Shown in pieces: positions 1 through 5,173 of a stretch of DNA of 5,197 nucleotides. Source of the stretch: JAAYCO01 sp964632015. Lineage in GTDB: Bacteria; Planctomycetota; Phycisphaerae; SM23-33. Both the position numbers and the translations under genes were made by a program. The first letter of the stretch is position 1, and each line of letters starts with the position of its first letter. The notes under the pieces were generated by a model that ran no database searches, was not told where the DNA came from, and worked only from the letters and a program-made list of their open reading frames with translations. Where the stretch lies: positions 1 through 5,197 of the forward strand of contig CAZWAT010000197.1 in NCBI GenBank assembly GCA_964632015.1, given 5' to 3'.

Positions 1-938
1 TCGTCGCGGTTGTGGGCGAGCACGTTGAAGGCCATGCGGCGGTAGGCCCGCAGCACGTCCTGGTGGTTCCGCGTCAGCAGGCTGGTGGCCTTGAGCAGGT
101 CGGCGTAGTCGGCCGAGGGAATGCGGAAGTTCGAGTGGATCAAATTGCCAAACGTATGGATGTGGTAACGCCGGTTGTTGGCCTGTGGTGAGCCTGTCGA
201 ACCACGGTCGAATCGCTTGATGCCGAAGAAGCGGTCGCCCTCGGCCGTCTCGAACAGACGGGTGGGCGGCATGTCGATGCCAGCCTCGCGGGCCATGAGC
301 GAGTAGGCGTACTCCACGGCCCCGGCGTCGGGGTTGTCTTCCTTGGCCATGAACTTGACGATCCAATGCTCGAAGCCCTCAGGCAAGTCGTCTTCGCCGG
401 AGATCACGTCGCCGGTGTCGGGGTTGTAGCCGACCAACACCTTCGGCCGGGCACCGCCGGGCGATCCGCCGGCCTTGAGCAGTTGGGGAAGCACATCGAC
501 GGCCGAGCCCGTGAGGATTTCCTGCGACTGGCGGGCCAGGTCGTGGAGGTCAAAGACGCTGGCATCGCTGTCGTCCCGCTTGGCGGGCGGGTGATACGTC
601 AGAGCCCCCATCGTCCGCGTGCCCAGCCAGGCCAGGCGGTCGAGTGGGCTGATCTCGGCCAGGTTTCGCCCGAGAGAGCGGAAGTGGCGATCCATCAGCA
701 GCAGGCCCCAACCGTCGGGCAGGGAGTCGTCAAGCACGCCCGGCAGCGGGCCAAAGTCCCGGTCGCGATGCTCGAACAGCCCCGGTTCAAACGGCAGGCG
801 AAACGGCGAAAGGTTCAGGCCGGTGGCGAGGAAATCGGTGGTGTATTCGAAATACACCCGGCCGCGATCCTCGGCCAGCGTGCCGACGGGCTGTGAATCG
901 CCGGGGCTGCGCGTGAAGCGGACTTCGAGCTTCTTCAT
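1..938 (-). CDS. hipA: HipA-family Ser/Thr protein kinase toxin (3' end cut by window edge)
   Basis: Kinase toxin of a HipBA-type toxin-antitoxin pair. E. coli HipA phosphorylates glutamyl-tRNA synthetase and causes growth arrest; the target here is unknown. I translated 312 codons from the ATG at 938. An N-terminal HipA_N/Couple_hipA-like part (about 1-115) contains LPGVLDDSLPDGWG (65-78). The glycine-rich loop GGSPGGARPK is at 157-166. IVKF (193-196) fits the ATP-binding lysine region, IKRFDR is at 240-245, and HIHTFGNLIHSNFRIP (259-274) is typical of the family. The window ends at FNVLAHNRD (304-312), just as the catalytic N-x-D-x-H-x-K-N loop begins, so the catalytic Asp and the C-terminus (usual length about 400-440 residues) are not visible. 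The start overlaps the hipB stop as ATGA, implying translational coupling. Oddity: about 7 extra residues (GSTGSPQ, 246-252) encoded by a REP-like repeat. Family certain; activity unknown. Confidence 0.93.
   Translation of the reverse strand, partial: MKKLEVRFTRSPGDSQPVGTLAEDRGRVYFEYTTDFLATGLNLSPFRLPFEPGLFEHRDRDFGPLPGVLDDSLPDGWGLLLMDRHFRSLGRNLAEISPLDRLAWLGTRTMGALTYHPPAKRDDSDASVFDLHDLARQSQEILTGSAVDVLPQLLKAGGSPGGARPKVLVGYNPDTGDVISGEDDLPEGFEHWIVKFMAKEDNPDAGAVEYAYSLMAREAGIDMPPTRLFETAEGDRFFGIKRFDRGSTGSPQANNRRYHIHTFGNLIHSNFRIPSADYADLLKATSLLTRNHQDVLRAYRRMAFNVLAHNRD
185..205. repeat. REP-like short repeat inside hipA
   Basis: GTGGT (185-189) and ACCAC (201-205) form 5-base inverted arms around GAGCCTGTCGA. 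The core, which reads TTCGACAGGCTCACC on the other strand, matches from memory a short palindrome-like repeat scattered through many bacterial genomes, usually between genes. Here it is inside hipA, in frame, and encodes part of RGSTGSPQ between the conserved FDR and the NRR..HIHT stretch. Confidence 0.55.
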
Positions 939-1246
939 ATGCTGCCTCGCTTGCGGGTGGGCTGGGCGGTCCGCTGTTCGAGTTCTTCGATGCTCCGGGC
1001 CGGCGGCGGCTGGAAGAGCTGGTCGAACTCCTCCAGGCGGGCCAGGCCGTGGGCGACCTTGAGGACCAGTTCCAGCGAGGCCTTGCCGGTGGTCTCGAAC
1101 CGGCGGTACGACGCGGCCGTCACGCCGGCGCGTTGGGCGAGCGTGGCCTGCGTCCACTCCCGCAGCAGGCGAAGGGCCTTGGCCCGGGCGGCGAGGGAAA
1201 CGGCCATGTCGGACGGGCCTGTCAATGTCAGCTTGGCGGCGTTCAT
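935..1246 (-). CDS. hipB: HipB-like XRE-family antitoxin / autorepressor
   Basis: Antitoxin of the pair: a small DNA-binding protein expected to bind HipA and repress its own promoter (family knowledge). From the ATG at 1246 it has 103 residues. An XRE helix-turn-helix spans about residues 21-72: RAKALRLLREWTQ, then TLAQRAG (first helix of the HTH), GVTAASYRRFE (recognition helix) and LELVLKVAHGLARLEEF. The C-terminal tail is proline-rich and charged (FQPPPARSIEELEQR). I chose the ATG at 1246 because AGGA lies 8 bases upstream; in-frame alternatives at 1255 (ATG), 1276 (ATG) and 1282 (TTG) have no comparable ribosome site and would add only 3-12 residues outside the domain. The stop overlaps the hipA start by 4 bases, the usual antitoxin-first order. 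Confidence 0.9.
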   Translation of the reverse strand: MNAAKLTLTGPSDMAVSLAARAKALRLLREWTQATLAQRAGVTAASYRRFETTGKASLELVLKVAHGLARLEEFDQLFQPPPARSIEELEQRTAQPTRKRGSI

Positions 1247-1253
1247 GGTTCCC

Positions 1254-1257
1254 ATCC
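1254..1257 (-). promoter_or_regulatory. Ribosome binding site of hipB
   Basis: The minus strand reads AGGA followed by 8 bases and then the ATG at 1246. This site decides the start codon among four in-frame candidates. Confidence 0.6.
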
Positions 1258-1282
1258 TACCAGAATCCGACTGCATTCGCAA

Positions 1283-1329
1283 GATATTATCACTATCGAC
1301 CGAACAGGCGGTGTTATTAACAATATGTT
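1283..1329 (-). promoter_or_regulatory. Candidate hipBA promoter/operator region
   Basis: An AT-rich patch in a GC-rich neighbourhood just upstream of hipB. On the minus strand TAATAT (1284-1289) is a plausible -10 box; I find no good -35 hexamer 16-18 bases before it. It lies inside an inverted repeat GATA-N7-TATC (1283-1297). A second imperfect inverted repeat, AACA-N3-TGTT (1319-1329), sits about 30 bases upstream. HipB-type repressors bind short inverted repeats overlapping their own promoter, so these are operator candidates. Function is inferred from position only. Confidence 0.35.
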
Positions 1330-1443
1330 ATTGCTTGGCCAGAGGCTTTGAGGATGAGCGGGGCTCCCGAGCGAGATTGGACGTGCAAGGATTCGTACCA
1401 GCGGCGGCGGTGGAGGACGTAAGTATCGGTAGAGGCGAGCGAT

Positions 1444-1460
1444 AGAACTAGGCTAGTTCT
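1444..1460. repeat. 17-base palindrome next to the tRNA fragment
   Basis: AGAACTAGGCTAGTTCT has perfect 8-base arms (1444-1451 and 1453-1460) around a single G. It ends within the segment that would be the 5' anticodon stem of the adjacent tRNA-Gly remnant. Possible roles are a recombinase or excisionase site or a regulator operator; it has no U-tract, so it is not an intrinsic terminator. Confidence 0.55.
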
Positions 1461-1507
1461 GCTTCCCAAGCTGGACGTCGACGGTTCGAATCCGTTCGCC
1501 CGCTTCA
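1461..1507 (+). tRNA. tRNA-Gly(CCC) 3' portion, partial (candidate attachment site)
   Basis: This matches the 3' part of a tRNA gene. Anticodon loop TTCCCAA is at 1463-1469 (anticodon CCC, 1465-1467), 3' anticodon stem GCTGG at 1470-1474, a 5-base variable region at 1475-1479, T-stem GACGG/CCGTT (1480-1484 and 1492-1496) closing T-loop TTCGAAT (1485-1491), acceptor 3' strand CGCCCGC at 1497-1503, then T and TCA. No 5' acceptor strand (expected GCGGGCG) or D-arm at the right distance is found upstream. The 5' anticodon stem (TCTGC) has a T-T mismatch with GCTGG, so the original 5' half is gone. Such displaced 3' tRNA ends are typical of sites where tyrosine integrases insert elements. Identity of the fragment is firm; the att role is inferred. 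Confidence 0.75.
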
Positions 1508-1512
1508 TAAAC

Positions 1513-1532
1513 CCCTGTAATACAGGGTTTTT
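1513..1532 (+). terminator. Rho-independent terminator after the tRNA fragment
   Basis: CCCTGT (1513-1518), loop AAT, ACAGGG (1522-1527), then five T (1528-1532). It is a perfect 6-bp stem with a U-tract 5 bases after the tRNA 3' end, as expected for the original tRNA transcript. Reads on the plus strand. Confidence 0.8.
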
Positions 1533-1838
1533 GTGATGCTCTTGCCGGAATCAAACATAGGTGTAATCATGGTGTAATCACCAAAGGTTGAATGAGGGCC
1601 AAGAAACTCGCATCTCCCGCTGCTGCTGGGGGTATACCCGGAGGCGTACCTACGCAGGCTGGCCCGAGACTGCGTCAATGGGCTGTGGATTACCGGTGCC
1701 CCGTGCGAACCACCACCTCTGCCGGATCGAATTTATAACCGTGCGTGAGCGCCTCGCGTGCTGGTGCAGAAATGCCCGGGATAGCCCTGCAACTGTGGAT
1801 GCGTCGGGAAGAGCGGAACCGGCACCCCCCTGGGCTCG
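1533..1838. other. Region without a supported gene
   Basis: Between the tRNA terminator and the end of the BNR gene. Apart from the direct repeat at 1560-1580, I see only two weak coding hints. One is a 48-codon frame from the ATG at 1592 (MRAKKLASPAAAGGIP...) to the TAA at 1736, with AAAGG just upstream. The other is a start-less frame open from 1596 to the TGA at 1746 that reads protein-like (LPLLLGVYPEAYLRRLARD). Neither matches a family I recognise; either could be a decayed gene next to the att-like site. No terminator is visible for the BNR gene. Confidence 0.5.
1560..1580. repeat. Tandem direct repeat GGTGTAATCA x2
   Basis: GGTGTAATCA occurs at 1560-1569 and 1571-1580 with one base between, an 11-base period (one helical turn). 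The second copy continues into CC, giving a small GGTG/CACC inverted pair at 1571-1582. It lies 28 bases past the tRNA terminator, where arm-type integrase binding repeats are often found in attachment sites. Role is inferred. Confidence 0.5.
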
Positions 1839-2996
1839 CTAAAGAATGATGCGATACCGCCAGTAATCGGCGCGTTTCCAGTTCTCGCCGCGGGCACCAA
1901 AGTCGGACATGTACAGCACCACGTCCCCGGTCAGGCGGTCTTGATAGAAGCGGAAGTTGGAGTACTGCACCTTCGGCGTCTTCTCCGTGTCACCGCGCTC
2001 GATGACGGCCATAGTCTCGCGCCGCAGGGCGAAGGGCTCTTCCTGCACCTCGAACATTGCCAGAAGATGTCGCGGCCAATTGCCGCTCGCCGGGGCGTCA
2101 ATGGCGGGATTGCCGATCCAGAACGCCCGACCATCGGTCTCGCTGCGGAACAGTGCCCCGCCGGTGGCGCCGGACTCCACCACGCCTCCGTCGGCGTAGT
2201 GCAGCGGCTCGGGTCGGCTCCACGTCTGGCCGTCGTCAACGCTGAAGCTTACCCACTTACAGCCGACGGCGTGCTCCATCCCCATGTTCGAGCCGCGAAG
2301 AATCATGGCGATGCGTCCGTCGCCGAGTTGGAGGATCATCGGCTCACACAGCCCACGCGACGTCTTGTCCGGGTCGCCGCAGACCCGATCGCTCGCGCGC
2401 CACGACAGCGTGCCATCCGGCCCGGGCTCGCCGATCATCACCAGCGCTTGCAGTTCGAGAGAGTTTGAAACCGGGTGCATCCGCGGCTCTCCGCGGTCAT
2501 TGACGGCGTACGTCGCCGCCGGTACCAATAGCCGCCCGGACGCGGTCCGCATCGGCCGGCAGAAGCTGACCATCAGGTTGGCCAGGCCCAAATTGGTGTC
2601 CTTCAGGAATACCCATTGGTCGGCGGCCGGATCGTACCGGTTGATCTCTACGAGAAATGCCGTGCGCGTGCGGGGAGTCTCGTTTTCGGTATACACACGC
2701 TTGCTGACGAAGTTCCAGAGTGTGTCGCGCTGGGCGTCGAAGAAGCACGCGTTTTCAATCCACCGCATCCGCCCACCGTCGACCGGCACGCTCGTCTGCC
2801 GCATCCGCCAGGGCGACCACGTGTCGCCATTATCCACGCTGATCGTGTCGCCGAAATCGTCATAGGTATCCGAGGCGTCCACGTACCCATAGCGGTGCAT
2901 CAGCACGGGCTTCTCGTGGTTAATGTAGGTGACGAACCCTGTAAACACCGGCCGATCCTGAAACGGAATAATCCGCTCCTTTGAAACACATTTCAT
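1839..2996 (-). CDS. Sialidase-like BNR/Asp-box beta-propeller protein
   Basis: A 385-residue protein of the sialidase (neuraminidase) superfamily, expected to fold as a six-bladed beta-propeller. Two clear Asp boxes are present: SVDNGDTW (53-60) and SVDDGQTW (252-259). GLCEPMILQLGDGRIAMILR (215-234) matches the conserved E-P-x-x-x-x-L-x-D-G-R pattern of bacterial sialidase-like proteins, and VQYSNFRFYQD (343-353) is a candidate for the segment carrying the catalytic Tyr. The arginine triad cannot be assigned by eye, so hydrolysis of sialic acid is unproven; it could be another glycan-acting or binding propeller. There is no signal peptide or membrane segment, which suggests a cytoplasmic location. 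AAGGGCAGG lies just upstream of the ATG at 2996 and supports this start. It is the last gene of the minus-strand block with the GH3 enzyme. The stop at 1839 is not followed by a visible terminator. The frame is intact, about 60% GC. Confidence 0.85.
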   Translation of the reverse strand: MKCVSKERIIPFQDRPVFTGFVTYINHEKPVLMHRYGYVDASDTYDDFGDTISVDNGDTWSPWRMRQTSVPVDGGRMRWIENACFFDAQRDTLWNFVSKRVYTENETPRTRTAFLVEINRYDPAADQWVFLKDTNLGLANLMVSFCRPMRTASGRLLVPAATYAVNDRGEPRMHPVSNSLELQALVMIGEPGPDGTLSWRASDRVCGDPDKTSRGLCEPMILQLGDGRIAMILRGSNMGMEHAVGCKWVSFSVDDGQTWSRPEPLHYADGGVVESGATGGALFRSETDGRAFWIGNPAIDAPASGNWPRHLLAMFEVQEEPFALRRETMAVIERGDTEKTPKVQYSNFRFYQDRLTGDVVLYMSDFGARGENWKRADYWRYRIIL

Positions 2997-3138
2997 TATG
3001 CCTGCCCTTGCTTCCGCAAATCAGGAACCTGTCGATTTCGTTTCCGAGATTCCAAACGCTGCATTCACGGTAATTTACGCTCCGCCGCGGGTGATGGCAA
3101 CCCTCGCGTCCGTTTTCGGCAAGCGCCGGACCTTCGAT

Positions 3139-3597
3139 TTACGCCAGTTTCGGCAGGGATTCGGCAATCTGTTCGGCGGTGGTCTTGCTGGCGCCGGCTC
3201 GGCCGCATAGTCAGGCCAGTGAGCAATGGCGGCTTGGACCTCTGCGATAATGCCTTGGGCTTGCGCTTCAATGGGGCCGCCTTCTTTTTGAACAGCATTT
3301 CGATAATAACGTTCAAGAGCCACAAGCCCGCTCTGTAAAGCTGTTCGCTAAGCGGCCCGTAATAGCTGACAACGAACTGGAGCAGATAATTATCGACCGC
3401 ACCCCGGAATTAGCGTTGCTTTAGTCAATGGCCGAGCTGAGCGGGCCGTGAAAGCCCTTGTGGAGATAGTCATTATCCAAAGCTTTACGACGCATTGTGT
3501 TAATGGTAATAGTCAATGTTTCCTGAAGGCAAGCAACGTTCTTAGTCCGGTCTATGTCACACCTGAAGCCGCTACCCTTATAACATAATACTGTCAA
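3139..3597 (-). pseudogene. Broken gene in four reading-frame segments; tail HipA-like
   Basis: Protein-like sequence runs along the minus strand but changes frame. Segment A (open 3627-3421; TTG at 3597) reads YKGSGFRCDIDRTKNVAC ... DNDYLHKGFHGPLSSAID and stops at TAA. Segment B reads LKQR, a TAA (3410-3412), then GAVDNYLLQFVVSYYGPLSE and QLYRAG. Segment C, after an apparent 1-base loss near 3326, reads LVALERYYRNAVQKEGG ... AEVQAAIAHWPDYAAE. Segment D, after another 1-base loss near 3197 (GAGCC for GAGGCC), reads AGASKTTAEQIAESLPKLA and ends at TAA 3139-3141. Segments A to early C resemble, from memory, an uncharacterised family with YLHKDFHGALS- and YYAPL-type motifs. The WPDYAAEAGAS tail resembles HipA C-termini. 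It overlaps the 3' end of the GH3 gene and shares its direction. The intact flanking genes argue for real decay rather than poor sequence. Function unknown. Confidence 0.6.
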
Positions 3598-5173
3598 ATC
3601 CCAGAGGCGATATCCCGAAAGTGCAAATCACTTTCTGGACCTCAGGCGGCAGTATGTCCGCAACATATGGTGATGTGGCAAGGACTACTATGACAGGCTT
3701 GCCTGTTTCTGTCATCTCGCGCAGCAGTTGCAAGGCCTGGTCTGATATAGTGTTTGAATAAATGCCCCATACTATGGTATCAGCATTTTTGGCTCTGGCA
3801 ATCACCTCAAAGCTCTGGTCGGACGTGGGTTCCTGATCGATTACCATATCAGTAACTGCGAAGCCCTGTCTTGCAACCGATCGCGCAAGCATATGATGGT
3901 TCATCACATCGTCATTAGCCATCACCACATCCATGTCGCGAGGCTGTATTACCAGCACCCTGGAATCGCCGCTTGGCTTCACATTGTTGTCTTTAAGTAT
4001 AGCTATCGTCTGACGGTGAATCTCATGCATGACGTTAACGTGTTCGGCGCATCCCACGGTCTTGCTAATCTTCTCGGGATCAAAAGCCTGCGTACTGAAC
4101 AAGCCCTTGTCAGCCTTTAGTTTGATAACACGTGCAACCGACTCATTTATTCGTTCTTCGGTCAGCCGATTCACTCTTACTGATTCGACAATTGCATCAA
4201 TGCATGGCTGATACAGGTCGCGCACCTTCATGAAGATCATGTCCGCACCTGCCTCAATGCAAAGGGCCGCGGCTTGTGGCACCTGGTAATTATGAGATAT
4301 AGCGAACATCGTCAGAGTATCGGGGATAATCACACCATTAAACCCCATTTGATTGCGAAGATAACCGACGACAGCCGGTGACAATGACGCAGGCAACTTG
4401 CTGTCCAACGCCGGAAAGATCGTGTGGGCAAGCATGATGGAATCCACGCCCTCGTCAACGGCACGCCTGAAGGGAACAAGCTCCACCTCCTGCAGCCTTT
4501 CCATGTCCAGGTCTATGCTTTCCAGTTCCTGGTGGGCATTCTTGCAGCCATGCCCCCTTCCGGGGAAATGCTTGGCGTTGGATATTATCCCGACATCTGC
4601 GCAGGCACGAATTACCGCCGCCCCATGTTCCGCCACCGTCTTTGGATCTTCACCAAAAGAACGGATACCAATCTCGGGATTGAGTGGATTACTGTTTATG
4701 TCAAGGCTAGGTCCATAAATCATATCCAAACCCATAACCTTAACTTCTCGTGCGTTAATTATATTCGCCTGATATGTTAACTGAGGGTTTCCTGTCCTTC
4801 CAAGCCCCATCTGTTGGGGCATAATAGTAATATTACGCCTTCGAATAATACTGTTGCCGATGCCGCCTTCCTGGTCACCCCCTATGATCACAGGAATACC
4901 TTGAATCTCTAGAGAGGCATGTTTTATGTCGTAAAGAAACCGCGCCACATCTGTTAAGGGCGCATTCTTGCACACGCCACAAGGCCTGTAACTTCCACCC
5001 CGCACAAACCGCTCAAACACGCCCGAAAACTGCAGGCCGCCAAAGTGGTATTCGGCTAGATCCTGTTTGGCTAAGTCAAGATTCTCTCCCCCGCAGATAT
5101 TACCTATGAACATCTGACCAATCTTTTGTTGAAGGGACATTTGTTCAATGATCTTGTTGATATTCACACTCAT
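3578..5173 (-). CDS. Glycoside hydrolase family 3, beta-N-acetylhexosaminidase (NagZ-like)
   Basis: 531 residues; expected to remove terminal beta-N-acetylglucosamine-type sugars from glycans or cell-wall fragments. The GH3 (beta/alpha)8 domain covers about 1-365: MSLQQKIGQMF (12-22), GDQEGG (99-104), NPEIGIRSFGEDP (165-177), KHFPGRG (201-207) and VIIPDTLTMFA (281-291) with candidate nucleophile D285. H214 fits the acid/base His, but its partner, normally Asp two residues before (D-S-H), is N212 (N-A-H). A second alpha/beta domain (about 395-531: VLVIQPRDMD, TIVWGIYSNT, GKPVIVVLATSPY, VICTFG) is the GH3 C-terminal type. An insertion with CxxC (RPCGVCKN, 63-70) precedes the GDQEGG strand. There is no signal peptide, so it is probably cytoplasmic. 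The start at 5173 keeps the whole first helix; only a weak GAAAG site is visible and the promoter is outside the window. Lower GC than the left half. Family firm; substrate inferred. Confidence 0.92.
   Translation of the reverse strand: MSVNINKIIEQMSLQQKIGQMFIGNICGGENLDLAKQDLAEYHFGGLQFSGVFERFVRGGSYRPCGVCKNAPLTDVARFLYDIKHASLEIQGIPVIIGGDQEGGIGNSIIRRRNITIMPQQMGLGRTGNPQLTYQANIINAREVKVMGLDMIYGPSLDINSNPLNPEIGIRSFGEDPKTVAEHGAAVIRACADVGIISNAKHFPGRGHGCKNAHQELESIDLDMERLQEVELVPFRRAVDEGVDSIMLAHTIFPALDSKLPASLSPAVVGYLRNQMGFNGVIIPDTLTMFAISHNYQVPQAAALCIEAGADMIFMKVRDLYQPCIDAIVESVRVNRLTEERINESVARVIKLKADKGLFSTQAFDPEKISKTVGCAEHVNVMHEIHRQTIAILKDNNVKPSGDSRVLVIQPRDMDVVMANDDVMNHHMLARSVARQGFAVTDMVIDQEPTSDQSFEVIARAKNADTIVWGIYSNTISDQALQLLREMTETGKPVIVVLATSPYVADILPPEVQKVICTFGISPLGFDSIML

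Noticed and set aside
366..1062. Plus-strand frames opposite hipA and hipB
   Set aside because: High-GC shadows of the two real minus-strand genes; arginine- and proline-rich with no domain.
1421..1507. Full-length tRNA reading using GGTAGAG (about 1429) as a D-loop
   Set aside because: About 30 bases separate it from the anticodon loop instead of about 10, and there is no matching 5' acceptor strand.
1317..1508. 63-codon minus-strand frame beginning MKRANGFEPSTSSLGS
   Set aside because: Its N-terminal half is the antisense of the tRNA-Gly T-arm and anticodon region, a common false gene; the rest has no recognisable domain.
1588..1842. 84-codon plus-strand frame with a TTG start
   Set aside because: No domain, Cys/Trp/Arg-rich composition, and it overlaps the BNR stop; treated as non-coding.
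1931..2984. Several frames of 60-190 codons within the BNR gene on both strands
   Set aside because: Shadows of the BNR reading frame, which has clear Asp boxes; composition is unnatural.
2998..3210. 70-codon plus-strand frame divergent from the BNR gene
   Set aside because: Runs antisense to the protein-like tail of the broken gene; no ribosome site and no recognisable domain.
3893..4780. Plus-strand frames of 60-118 codons inside the GH3 gene
   Set aside because: Antisense shadows of a gene with unambiguous GH3 motifs.
4827..4836. Palindrome GTAATATTAC
   Set aside because: Inside the GH3 coding sequence, short and AT-rich; probably chance.
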